This document shows positions 22,739 through 34,615 of a stretch of DNA of 64,000 nucleotides, piece after piece. The notes beneath the pieces are model-generated. The model searched no databases. It was not told where the DNA came from and saw nothing but the letters and a program-made list of their open reading frames with translations. Location: contig WHVD01000169.1 in assembly GCA_015178975.1 (NCBI GenBank), positions 62,001 to 126,000 of the forward strand, in the 5' to 3' direction. This DNA is from Hysterangium stoloniferum (taxonomy: Eukaryota; Basidiomycota; Agaricomycetes; Hysterangiales; Hysterangiaceae). Position 1 is the stretch's first letter. Every line of letters starts with the position of its first letter. The position numbers and the translations under genes were made by a program.

Positions 22739-25700
22739 ATGTCAGAAGAAAAAGGAGACCTGAAGGAATTACAGACGGATAACCCGACCATTTTCGACGA
22801 AAAAGAAGTCGTTGAGGCCGAGAGTGAGGAGTACGACAACAATGGATCAGGTGCGACGCGCTTCGTTAATGGGGAGCCGGTTATAAGCACGGGTATGGAC
22901 GTCTCGAACTACGCTGTGGATGTTCGTGACGATCGTGATGAGGCATTGACGTTCCGCTCTCTCTTCATTGGAACCGTTGTCGCAGGGTTGGGTGCCGCAT
23001 TATCAGAGGTATTTGGGAGTCTATTATCGCATGAATAAAACTATATGTGGCCTCCTTGACAGATTTACATTTTCAAACCAATCGACGTTGTGATCTCATC
23101 GATTTTTATCTTACTCCTGATATATACTCTTGGAAAGGGGTGGGCCCGGTTCCTACCCTCAGGGAAGACGTTCGAAAATCACCCGGCGTTATCTCGCTTG
23201 GCACCCATTGTACAATTCATAAACCCAGGTAACTTCGGTATAAAAGAGGTTGGCAAGATCCCTTATTATCATTAAGTTAGGTCGGTGCTTACTTGTGTTT
23301 ATAGCATGTGGTTGCTACACTCCTCTGTACCACTGCTGCAAACGGAAGTACAGCCGTCAATAACTTTGCTGTACAGAGAGTAAGATGACACATTAACACG
23401 TTTTTTTGCGAGACTTAAAAAGAACGAAATAACTTTACAGCTCTTTTATGATGCAAAGGTGAACGCGTCGACGGCTGTTCTAGCAACATTCTCGACCGCT
23501 TGTTTTGGGTATGGTATTGTTGGATTATTGCGCCCACTCACGGTCTATCCGGCGGAGATGGTATTGTCACCGTTGATAAATTTAAATATCCGGTATAATA
23601 CGAGTTGTAGGTCTACTGGGCCAACCTTCCCACTGTGGCCGTGTTTCAAACATTACACTTTGACGCTGCAAAAACGTCAAAGCGTGTTAAGACCTTCTGG
23701 GCTACGTTTGGTGGTGCCGCCCTCTTTGAGGTCAGTACTCGAACACCCTTTTAGCCCTATTGCACATTCATTCTGTGAGCGAACAGATTTTCCCCGCTTA
23801 CATGTAGAGTATTAATCCACCTGTCTTATCTGCTCACTCATTTTAACATCACACGTTATTATATTAGATTCCCATGGCTAAACGGTATCTCAATTCCTTG
23901 TCTCGCCAGCCAGAAGGCGAGTGACGGAACAAGGGCCGTATTCACGAACGTGTTCGGTGGCGCAGAAGGAAACGAAGGCCTTGGTCTTCTATCCTTGAGT
24001 CTCGACTGGCAATACATTGGCTCAACTTTTTTGTCATATCCACTCGTCCAACAAGGCAAGTGGAGTTCTATCGTGGATCGCCTAATTCTTCGCTGAGATT
24101 ACTGCCTGCAGTGAATTCATGGGTTGGTATTGCGATCTGTTATATCGCGCTATCGGCCATATATTACACCAACACATTTAACGTAAGTAACCCCAACCAG
24201 AATACTACTCCTCTGTTAATTGACAGTTTATGTCTGATCGATTTCAGTCTCTGCGCTTCCCTCTTCTTTCGACATCCATATTCAGTAGCGATGGCTCGAT
24301 ATACAACCAGACCCTTGTGTTCGGCCCTACATTTACTCTCAATCAGACAGCGTACGAAATTGAAGGAAGACCGTTCCTAACAGGCAGTAATGTTTGGTCG
24401 AACATGACCCAAAATTGGGCCATTGGAGGATTGGTTGCACATTGTCTTCTGTTCTGGTCTGGATATGTAATAGATTCGTTTAAGCAAATCAGGAATAACA
24501 CGCAAGAGGATCGCCATTGGGTTGTATGTTCCCTTTTTTTATCATTCGTTGATTCCTCCATTTTTCATCATGCGTCAATTCACAGGCCATGCAAAAGTAC
24601 AAAGAGGCGCCTTGGTGGTGGTTTGCTATATTATTGGTTTTATCATTTCTCGCAGGTAAGATTTTATCGCCGTTAATGTGCTATTACATTTTTCCTTTTA
24701 TTTAACCCTCTTTTAGGCTTGATTGTCGTAATTACAGGTTTGTGAACTTGCCTCCTATTTGGCTAAAGTAATCGTTGAACTAATTGTCCTATAGGTGATA
24801 CAACACTCCCGTGGTGGGGGTATATCACGGCTCTTGCGTTAGGAGGTATGCAGTGTAGTATTGATTACATTTTTCATTGCAGGCTAACAGTCAGGCATCT
24901 ATAGCTTTCATCGCGGTTCGTCGCATACGACCAGTTAAACGATTTCCTATTAAACCCTTTAATACAGCCATTCTCGAATTTGATGTTTGCTAGGATGGGT
25001 AATGGCATCGCCACAAATCAATTGGTACGCTTTTAGTCCCGTATGGAAGTCGCAGACTGCTGAATTAATCCGCTGATAGATGAAAATGGTAGCCGGTGCA
25101 ATACATCCCGGAAAACCAGTGGCAAATCTTTATGTGGGTTAATTCTTTTTCGGAGCGATCTCGGTAAGATGGCGGATTCACTTCGGCATGTAGTTCTCCA
25201 TGTGGTCGCATGACGTCGTCGGCACGTCGATCTTGCTCGCGGGTGATTTGAAGGTTGGACAGTACCGTGAGACTCACATCTGCCAGTATGCGATATCTCC
25301 TGATGAATAAACTCATAGTGAAAATTCCGCCTCGTGTTATGGTTGTCACTCAGCTATGGGGAACCATTCTTGGATGCTTCGTCAATTATGCTGTGATGAG
25401 TGCTATTGTCACCAATCAGCGAGAAATACTGGTTGATCCAGTCGGAACCAATGTTTGGAGTATGGATTATATTTTTTCTGCTGATTTTTGAGTAAAGCAA
25501 ACAATCTAACATATTCTCGTAGGTGGTCAAACATTGCAGTCTTTAAACAGTAACGCTATTACATGGTCTTTAGCTGGCCAACTCTACAGCATTAAGGGTC
25601 CTTACGTCTGGGTTCCCCTTGGCCTTGTAAGATTCTGATATAATCCCACTTGCCCAAACTAAGGACTCACCACAGGTTTTTGGCGCAATTCCGACCATCA

Positions 25701-26334
25701 TTCAATGGTTTATTTGGAAGGCTTGTCTTTATTCGTTTGTCCAAAACTGTTACTGAGACGACAGTAACCTAGAAATGGCCAAAAATTGGACCTGTGCCGG
25801 TTGACGTGATTATTCTTCCGATTATTTATCAGGTAAGATATTATTCAAGGTAGATCATGCGCGTTTTAACGAACCCCGTTCAGTACATGGGATGGCTAGC
25901 AGCAGGGGTCAATTCAACTGTTCTATCTACAATCCTAGTTGGAATAGTCTCACAGGTCTATGTCCGTCAACGCTATCCGGGGTAAGTCTATTCTTAGATC
26001 TGATATATCCACTACTCACCCTATTGTGACAGATGGTACCGTAAATTCAACTATGTATAATCATTGATCTCTCAATTTCATATAGCTCTGACTGACAAAA
26101 AAACGTTCTGTAGCTCATTGGTGGTGCCCTTGATGGCGGTGCCCAAGTTCTTATCTTTATTTTTACATTTGCTGTTTTTGGTGCAAGCGGGGTGTCACGA
26201 CCATTCCCTATAGTAAGTCAAGTCAAGTTTATGATAAGATGAATTGCTAACTCTAACACATCTAGTGGTGGGGCAATCCGGACGCTTTTTCGGAGACAGC
26301 AGTGAACAACATTGACTATTGCAAGATATTGTAG
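22739..26334 (+). CDS. OPT-family oligopeptide transporter, copy 2
   Basis: Full-length gene of an OPT peptide transporter. The ATG at 22739 opens an acidic N-terminal tail (MSEEKGDLKELQ). Clear exons: 22739..23008, 23063..23248, 23305..23379, 23441..23560, 23611..23730, 23787..23803 (17 nt), 23868..24055, 24112..24182, 24248..24523, 24586..24655, 24717..24737, 24795..24845, all in phase. Later exons (about 24895 to 26334) read ARMGNGIATNQL, HPGKPVANLY, FSMWSHDVV, KIPPRVMVVTQLWGT, GTNVW, GPYVWVPLGLV and GASGVSRPFP. Family hallmarks include the N-terminal IYIFKPIDVVIS and the NVFGGAEGNEG and SNVWSNMTQNWAIGG blocks. The intron after 24055 has a GC donor (GCAAGT). At the exon 12/13 junction no canonical splice keeps the frame, in this copy or copy 1. 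The gene may therefore be damaged, or I have missed an unusual junction. It would import small peptides at the plasma membrane. Confidence 0.8.
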
Positions 26335-27117
26335 CCTATTATCATCCGACTCTCTAATGGGTTTTATGAACGGTTACGTTGAAAAACAACGATTGGTTGA
26401 ATCAGTGTATATTATGTCCCTCAAGCCATCCATCAGACTGTACTACATTATCCTTCTCTTGTTCTCATAGTTTTTTTTGTTATCTGAAAGGAATTCTCAT
26501 TAATAAGAGTTTACGGCATTTTATGTACTGTTGGGGTGAACTGAAAACTGAACGATTTTACCAGACATAACGGAGGCTGCTGCAGTCGTTAAGTTGCCTT
26601 ATCACACACAATACATGCAGGACCAAACAAAATGAGAGGGTTTTATTATCTTGAGACACAAAACTTTGATATTGTGGGCTGGATTACTAATAAAGGTGAC
26701 ATTTATTAATTGGAGCCTTACTTGGACAGTGAAAAACATGTGGTACGTGCTTCAAACGCTGAGCTACAATAAGAAGAATTTTACCTCAACGTTTTAGTTG
26801 TAACAAAACCGTTAGGCGTCTATTACCTAAGGTATCCCACGGACTTTCGTGTGACTTATGGCTATGCCTATGCGTACTTCAATGTTACTTCGCCCTCTGC
26901 CACATTACAACAATGTACACGCATAACTCTAAAAAAAAGGACGATACATAGCCTCCCTCGCGGGGCCGTCCAAAGACAGCTTCGTGACTCAACATGAGTA
27001 TCACCATGTGACTCCCCCCTAGGATGATGACTCCATTGATGTCCGTCGGGTTAAATATTGATCATTCCGAGGATGATGGCGACACTGTATACCCATTCCA
27101 GCCTATTTCCATCACAA

Positions 27118-28731
27118 ATGACTTCTATCTGCATCTGGCCGTATGTTAGATTCATTGTTATCACACCTTCGGAATATTTTTTGACAACCCTTATTGATCA
27201 GTGAAATTGTGCAAAACAGTCTTGCTTTATGCGAGCAAGATTACATCCCCACCTCGTCTGAAGTGTCGGAAATCAAGTCCTGGCTTGGTGCATGTGAGCT
27301 CGAAGACATCCCCCGTCCTTCGTTGTTCAGGGTTACCCGTTCACTGAGAATGAGGAGAAAAGTGTCTTTAAGTCAGGATTCAGCCCAAGATATCGGATAT
27401 GTTCGTTTCCTTGCTTCATCATTGATATCCCCAATTCGACGGCTCCCAGCTGAATTGTTATCGATAATATTTCTTTGCGCTATCCCAAGCGTCGAACGAT
27501 GGGATCCGTTTAACCAACCGCGTGATCTCGCAGAGACATCAATACTTATTACAAATCCCAACGCTGTTCGGTTGGCTCTCATGTTGGTTTCATCCGATGG
27601 ATGAGAGTCATGGAGCGGACACCACGAGCATGGTTAACTATCATCCTCGACAACTATCATCCTCGCAATACGTGTATAATCGAATCCTGGTTTGAAAAAT
27701 CAAAATCTCTTCCTATCAACGTCTATATTTCGCCAACGAAATGGAAATTCGATTGTGCGACTGCTATCTCTACTATTCTTCAACGTCATCGAGCGCGCTT
27801 TCGTTTGTTCTGCAATAGCGATAGGGTTTTTGAGATACTGAATGATCACCACATTTCATCACACTCACCGCATATATCTGTGGACGAATTGGCGGTGATG
27901 CCCGAACTGACTATTATCGTATCGATTGTGGATATTGTGGACGACTCGCACTTTATTGACGCACCCAGGCTGCAGATTATGCTCTCATCGTGCACCAGTA
28001 TCCTAGCTCGTCTCACAGTACCAACGGTTAATTCTTTGGTCCGACTTCATATTTCCCTCGAAACCACGGAAGTGGCGCAGGAAGCCCTCAGGTCTTTGCA
28101 CCTGGCTCCCAGCCTCCAAAGCCTTCATATTGCCTCTATGGAAGACCGGATTGAATGGGCTAGCGACACTATTATCATACTTCCGGCTTTAAAATCACTT
28201 CACTTCGTTGCTTATACCCCTCTACTCATGGGGAGCTTCTACGAAGCTCTTGAATGTCCACGGCTGGGCACATTGACGTTTGTACCCAGCTCTCAAGACA
28301 CCCCATGGTTATACGCCCGCGAAGATCCTCTCCAGATCGTCTTCCGCTCATATACATATCTTACCGACGCGGATACCTTCATCTTCAGAAATCGCTCCAT
28401 TGCCAATTTGACAGTTCTGGAAATCAGTCACGCTATATTTTACTCGGCATTTTTTGAAGGCCTGTTGGACCATCAATTGTCTTCGCGAACACTAGAAAAA
28501 ATCCTTCTCACGTCTTCCTACCCTAGTTCATATTCCGCGACGAAATCGTTCAGCATATATGTCCGGTCTATCATCACGGCTGTGGATGGAGACTCTCCCC
28601 CTGGCAAAGTGCTGCAGAAGGTATCCGTCAAGTGCTTGAAACGACGGTTGGACGTCGGGTCGATCAGATTATTCAAACGACTACGACGTGACTTCCCGGC
28701 GATTGTTGAATTGGACCTTCAACGTATGTAA
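27118..28731 (+). pseudogene. F-box-like protein, copy 2 (frameshifted)
   Basis: Same two-exon gene as at 3252-4866, with the ATG at 27118 and the intron in the same place. A single-base deletion at about 27592 (TTTCATCCG against TTTCAGTCCG in copy 1) shifts the frame soon after the F-box-like segment, so translation ends at 27604. The remaining 376 codons stay open in another frame with only a few substitutions, so the lesion is recent. If expressed, it would make a short protein with the F-box but no substrate-binding half. Confidence 0.9.
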
Positions 28732-29385
28732 CTACTCGTTCCTCTGAATTCCACTTTCGATTTATCGTGCTGATATCATCTAATAAGATGCTGATCAATT
28801 CTTTGAGGCGTAAATCAATATTTGCGCTTCGATTGGGAGAATTGACTATTCGATGTCATGGGGATGCAATATTCCCTTCCTACGCCACACTGATGTGAAC
28901 CAGAGAACTTCCAACACTGACCTGATTTGCACAGCGCTGAGGGCTGGACTTCCGATCTCAGAATACCCATGGAAAAATCTTTGATAAATAGCAACATCCA
29001 AACGTAATGTTTTTCACGGGCGCTGGAGGGAAAAAAAAAGTTTCGAAGCGTCATTCTGGGATCAAAAATTCAATCCTAATATGTTACTGGTAGTGAAGAT
29101 GATGGTCATAGGATAAGGTGGACTCGGACACTATTTATTTATGCCATCATATAATGCATCTCATGTCTCATGGCGGGAACACACGGAACACGTAGATGGG
29201 CTGGGTAGACCAAACAGATCTAGTTGCTCGATATTCTTCCACAGCCATCAAGTGTCCCTACTGTCATAAGTCGATGTAGAATATTAATGTAACCTTTTTC
29301 AATATTAATTGGGGGTTCCTACACCTCTCCATTAAATTGAATTTTAAACAAGTTGAAACATCGATTTAGTAGTGACCCTTCCCCA

Positions 29386-29748
29386 ATGAGCTCAATTTTT
29401 TCTTTTTCAGATTTAGCCATTAGCAACAGGAGCGACCGGCAGCCCGAGCACGTCCCTGATCGACTTTCTCCTACACAATCTAACCTTTTTCGACGCCTGG
29501 TAAAAGCTACAGAAGCTGGTTTGTATTTTCCAACCATGATAGATAGAATTGAAAGTGTTGGAGGGAGGCTATTACATCGCTGTGAGCGGGCAAAGAATGC
29601 CAGTGGGATACTTCAGCTCTGTACCTCCGTGACTGCCAACCTTATATCTCGATCCACACCCTCTCAAAGCTCTGCCATAATATTTCTGGCAGTCACGTTC
29701 AATGTTTTGCTGGTAGAGTGGTTTTTGGTTTATGTTTCCAGATCATGA
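29386..29748 (+). CDS. Small hypothetical ORF with C-terminal membrane segment
   Basis: An open frame from an ATG (MSSIFSFSDLAIS) to TGA gives 120 aa. Its last 25 residues (AIIFLAVTFNVLLVEWFLVY) form a hydrophobic, probably membrane-spanning segment. A good acceptor (TTTTTCAG at 29403-29410) lies near the start, so the real first exon may be further upstream. In copy 1 the frame is broken by a 4-bp difference. Not recognised; could be chance coding. Confidence 0.3.
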   Translation: MSSIFSFSDLAISNRSDRQPEHVPDRLSPTQSNLFRRLVKATEAGLYFPTMIDRIESVGGRLLHRCERAKNASGILQLCTSVTANLISRSTPSQSSAIIFLAVTFNVLLVEWFLVYVSRS

Positions 29749-30243
29749 CTATGTGTAACCCGACACCGTCTCAGAGAGCCCCAAACCCCCCGCACCGTTA
29801 ACCGACTTTAAATCAATTAAGGATCAGATGAGTGATTGGTGAGGTTTATATCTACACAGCCTCTGGAATGGATCCACAAATCTGTCGGATCCGGGACTCC
29901 TTCTGGTAATTATTCTAACAGCCACCCACAAAAACGGGGAGATATGCATCCGGATTGAGTTTCACATAGTGGGTGCTCCAATAAATGTTTCTATTGTTTG
30001 ACTTGAACAATGGTATTTATAATTTATTCGACAACATCCACTTGTGGGAAGTCGTCGCATTATGATAGATGCTGTTTCAAAATCGTATCTTGAAAGAGTT
30101 AGAACGGTGATAATGGACATTCGCGTCCGGGTGCCGGAGTGCACAATGATTACATGACTCATCCGCTTCATTCAATATTGGTAGATTTGAACACTGTTTT
30201 CTCAAATAATAGACCCGCGAGGTATGTCATTCATCATCAAATA

Positions 30244-33200
30244 AGGTAGGCGTCACTTTAGTTCAGCACCTGTTTATGTAAGCAAAAAAGTGACTTACTC
30301 ACACTCCTTTCTGTGCTTCCACAACATAGATAATCTGTAATTAAAGCCCAGGGAAGTGGAGTTGGGATCCATTCCTCCAGTTGTCAGGTTTAAAACTTGA
30401 AAAATAATTCACCCTTGCCAAGTAGTAGGGCTTACAAATTTTAACTTTTTTCTTGAGTCTCTGAATGCTTAAAAACTCGTTTCCATGTGATTCTGAGATT
30501 TTTAAAATTTTGCAAGTGTCAATATTGGCCGCTTACATAATCATCATGTGATATATTGGGCAGCCTTGTTTTAAGGGCCTAAAATTGGGAAAGAAAACTG
30601 TATTAAATTCAAATATATGTACTTATCTTACTTACATAAAAATTCTCCTAAGAAAAAGAGGGTATAGCTGCACATGTACTTGTGCAGTAAGCTGTGCACT
30701 TGATCACAGGCCACATTACATAAGCAGTGCAGTGGCAAACGTGTGGTTGCACAGTTCTACTACCATGCCTCAGAAGTCTAAAGCTGCTCAATCTCGCATC
30801 AAAAACTTTGGATCCAAGGCACAACAAAAGCCCTCAGTGACAATCAAGGATGTCCCAGATGATGATGACTTCAATTGCAAACCAGTTTCTCTCAATCTAG
30901 ATCAAAGCAATGAAAGGATGTATGAGGAAGCATTTATTGTGGATGAAGAAGATGGATCTCTCACCTTGGTAGGCTTTCTTGATGACTTTGAGGAAGAATC
31001 TCTACTAGATCTTGCTAATAATTTGGACTCGGATGATGAAAATGATGAAAATCCTAGAGATAATTACCCAGAGATTCAAGAACTCTCTGACCTGGAACAG
31101 TTCTCAAGGATACTTGCTGAGGCACAGAGGATAGCAGTTGAGGCTGAAGATGAGAGGTTAAAGGAAAACAGGCAACCAAAGAAATATCTCAAAAACTCTG
31201 CACGAACAAAATGAAGGCATAAACAGATTGGAAAGGACCTAGAGAAGCAAGGTTACCTTTCCATTAGGACATGGTTTGCAAAAGCCAATGCTGCAGAGAG
31301 TGAGGTTAATGAGGTTGCTAGGGGGCAGAATTCTGAGTCAGATGTGGAAATGGCCACCCTTGACAAAGATCAAGAGAACATATCTGCTGGAAAAAGCAAC
31401 TCAGTGAGCTTGATCTTATGGACTGCTGTGGTTATTGTTCTACTGACCAAATATTATTAGTCAATTGAAGAAATTGAAAGACAGGTTAACACTGAAATAT
31501 ATCCACCTTCCAAAGCTCATGAAAAGGTTGAAGAGCTCCTTCAGGCACTACGAGAAGGCCAAAAACCTGGGGACAACACTCTATCTACAGAATCCGATAT
31601 CATACTGGATCAATTAAATTACAAGGACTTACCAAAGCTTCGGCAAGCCTGTGCAGCACTGACTGTGAAGAGCAAAGATAAGAAAATTAATGTTCTCTTT
31701 CAAGGACGGCTTACTGGGATGGTTGGGACATTGAACCTTTATCTTGACCCACAGCTCTCATATACCTGGTGCGAGGCTTCTCTTATTGCATCAAAATCAC
31801 AAGGCCATGGAGTTAGCCATGCACGCAATCTGCGAACATGGATACATCAGTTCCTGGGTTCTGGAAAATTACCTCTTCACAGATATGGAAAGCTACAGGG
31901 TACCCTTCTTGATGATGAGGACTTTTCACAAGCAATACAGATTCACCTGTCTGGAATTGCCAAAAACAGCTACATCCAAGCTCAGGATATTGTTGACTTC
32001 ATGCAGACACCAGAAATGCAAGAAAGGCTTGAGGAGACTGGTTCCAAGAAAAAGAAGATATCAATACGTACCACACAATGGTGGCTCCACAGGATGGGAT
32101 GGTGATATGGGAGGAAAAGGAATGGTATGTATGTTGATGGCCATGAGAGGGAAGATGTTGTCAAATACCGGATGGAATTTATTGAATGGTGGAAAGTCTA
32201 TGACAAGCAGATGTATTCATATGATAATGATGGAAACCGCGAAGGTGAACTCACTGGATTCCCTGTCCCACCTGGCCAACGTTTCCAGCTCATTCTTATC
32301 ACCCATGATGAATCAACATTTTATGAGACTGACCATCAGAAAACCATGTGGGCCCATCAATCAGATAAAGCAGTCCCATTAAAGAAGGGGGAAGGTGTTT
32401 CTCTCATGGTCTCAGATTTTTTTGACCATTGAATGGGGAAGATTGCAAAGTGAGGATGGCATGGAGTGAGTTAATCTTGCACTCTAAATTTAGAATTACT
32501 ATTTAATCTATGAAATGCAGGTCAGCACGCATTGTCTTCAAAGCAGGAAAAAATCGTGATGGCTACTTCTCGTCTGATGACTTGATCACACAAGTTGACA
32601 CAGCCATCGATATTTTTGAAGGACAGACAAATGGGTTTGCAACAGGTCTGTTCATTTTTGATAATACACTGAGCCATCAGAAGCATGCAGATGATGCACT
32701 TTCTGCAAGAAAGATGCCAAAGTATCCATCTGCAACCTGGGTTCATCGCAAAGGAGGCTCTCGCATGCGAAATACTGTATTATCAAATGGAGACACCCAG
32801 TCCTTTTATTTCAAAGAGGACCATCCTACAATGCCTGGATGGTTTAAAGGGATGGAACAAATCATCCAGAAATGAGGCCTATGGAGGGAAAGTGGCTTAC
32901 TTGCACAATGTGAAGGTTTTAAATGTGTACAAGGAAAAACTGACTGTTGCTGCCGTCGCCTTCTTTTTACCCAACCAGACTTTGTGGCACAAAAATCTCA
33001 ACTTGAAGAGTTCATCACATTGCAGGGTCACATCTGTGACTTCTACCCAAAATATCACTGTGAGCTTAATTTTATTGAGCAGTATTGGGGTGCAGCAAAG
33101 TTCCATTACCGAAACACCCCCAAAACCAATAACATTGTTGAGATGGAAAATAATATGCTTACATGCTTGGATGATATCCCTTTGCTTCAAATCAGAAGGT

Positions 33201-33511
33201 ATTTCTCTTATCCTTCTGCCCACTATCTGATCTCATTGTTTTCCATGCTAGATATGCAAATATGATCTTGGACTGTCAGGAGTGGAGACTGCGTGGGTCA
33301 ACAAAAGGTACCATGGCCATCGTACATTACCTCCAATCATGCTTGCACAAGTACGGCAAGCTCAAATTAATATGCCTGTACCATTATAGTGACTCCAATT
33401 CATTTTTTGACTTCATAATAAATTTTTCAAAAATTTGATTCGCAAATTTGGCCGCTCTTGGCACTTAGTAATATGATTACATAAGGTGCTGAACTAAAGT
33501 GACGCCTACCT
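30244..33511 (+). mobile_element. Tc1/mariner (IS630) superfamily DNA transposon, 3268 bp, TA target site
   Basis: Perfect 28-bp terminal inverted repeats begin AGGTAGGCGTCACTTTAGTT at the left end and are mirrored at 33484-33511. TA dinucleotides flank it at 30242-30243 and 33512-33513. It encodes a large transposase on the plus strand and is inserted at the right boundary of duplication copy 2. Confidence 0.9.
30765..33389 (+). pseudogene. Large DDE transposase of the 30244-33511 element (several stops)
   Basis: Starting at MPQKSKAAQSRIKNFGSKAQ, an acidic N-terminal region (DDDDFN, DSDDENDEN) is followed by a DNA-binding-like segment (STWFAKANAA-type) and a long helical part ending RTTQWWLHRMGW. 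Next come GMYVDGHEREDVV and the catalytic core: LILITHDESTFYE (first Asp), FATGLFIFDNTLSHQ (second Asp) and CELNFIEQYWGAAK (Glu). The C-terminal motif KRYHGHRTLPP ends at a TAG at 33387-33389. Two introns fit (GTGAGT donor at about 32468 to 32520; 33200 to 33252). Lesions: TGA at 31212, 32103 and 32873, TAG at 31458, one extra T in the run at 32417-32423, and a small deletion near 33256. The superfamily assignment follows from the D/D/E spacing motifs and the TA target site. Confidence 0.8.
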
Positions 33512-33533
33512 TATATGTAGTTCACTGGTCATG

Positions 33534-34615
33534 TGTTAGGACTGGACAACCCACTGGGACCTGGAACCTCCATTATACATCTCCATCACTCCCTTTTCAT
33601 ACAAATTGGCAACCTGACCCTGCCTGAAGATCCTATCATGGCTCTCATGATATATGAAATATCCACCCTGATCAGTTTTGGTACCTGGTTATCACTTAGT
33701 TTATTATATCCCTTGTGCATGTTCCTGGTTCATCTCAGACTTTCCCCAGACTTCAGCCACCCCTGCCTGTCCCCTATTTTCCACCCTGTTTATTTGTTTA
33801 TCCATTCCACCAGGATTGTAGTATGACTCATTCATATAAACTAGACAAATTTGTATTTACAACCCAATCAGAAAATCAACTAAGTTACCCCCATACTCTC
33901 CATTAGTCACCCCTCTATTCATACAGTAGTATTGGAACCCATGGGCCCTCCACCTAAGAGTCTCCAGACTTCCCATCCCACTTACTGTTAGGGCAACACT
34001 ATACCAAAACACAAAAAGGAAACAAGAGATAAGACAAGGGTAAGGCATAAAGGAAGAGAGGTTCTAATGACTTAAGAATATCACACTTGTGTTTAGTGGA
34101 AATCCTAAGAGATTGAAACTGGGGTCTAGTTATATACATCCTGAAGTATTTATACTCAAGAAAAAACTAAATAAAGTTTAAACTGAATATTTTGACACAT
34201 GTGTATCATGTATTGTTCAATGCATGACAAAATGAACTAAACTAAACTAAACTAAAATAAACACAAATTTAAACAGAGATAAAAAACAAAAAAAATATTC
34301 AGAGCCCTGACACCTACCTCCCACTCACTATCCTTTCATTCTCTCAGACTTTCCAGACCTTCCATTTATCTATTTAAAATTTTGACACAATGACCTTGCA
34401 AGGGTGCAGCATACATATAGGCTGAAGCTGAGTCCTTCCTGCATACTGGACTATCCAGGGTTCCCCACTGGACCCTACCTGTAAGCCCAAAGCTTCACAT
34501 TATGGCTGAACTCTATGAAATGGAGACTGACCATGTAGTCTCTCAGTGAAGGTTTATTACTCATTGAGAATTTTGTTTAGAACTGTGCAAGTAATTTTAA
34601 CATGTGTATCCTCAA
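33534..34615 (-). mobile_element. Solo LTR in minus orientation, TSD TCATG, with nested LTR
   Basis: The left edge is TGTTAGGACTGGACAAC and the right edge GTGTATCCTCAA. TCATG stands on both sides (33529-33533 and 34616-34620). The inverse of the shared motif lies at 34399-34430. The minus-strand text resembles the 14692 LTR in its middle (a TTGATTTTCTGATTGG-type block). The right end is degraded, so that boundary is set by the target duplication. Confidence 0.75.
33986..34312. mobile_element. Short LTR (327 bp) nested in the previous LTR
   Basis: TGTTAGGGCAACACT to GAGCCCTGACA, flanked by CTTAC (33981-33985) and CCTAC (34313-34317), a near-perfect 5-bp target duplication. Its first 150 bp are the inverse of 63370-63524, which precedes the gag gene at the right edge of the window. 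It is therefore a solo copy of that gypsy element's LTR. Confidence 0.65.

Larger units (their letters stand above)
23847..30243. repeat. Segmental duplication, copy 2
   Basis: Direct copy of 1-6389 (see that entry). The right edge coincides with the TA target site of the transposon at 30244-33511, so the exact duplication boundary is masked by that insertion. The sequence after the transposon does not resume copy 1. Confidence 0.95.
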
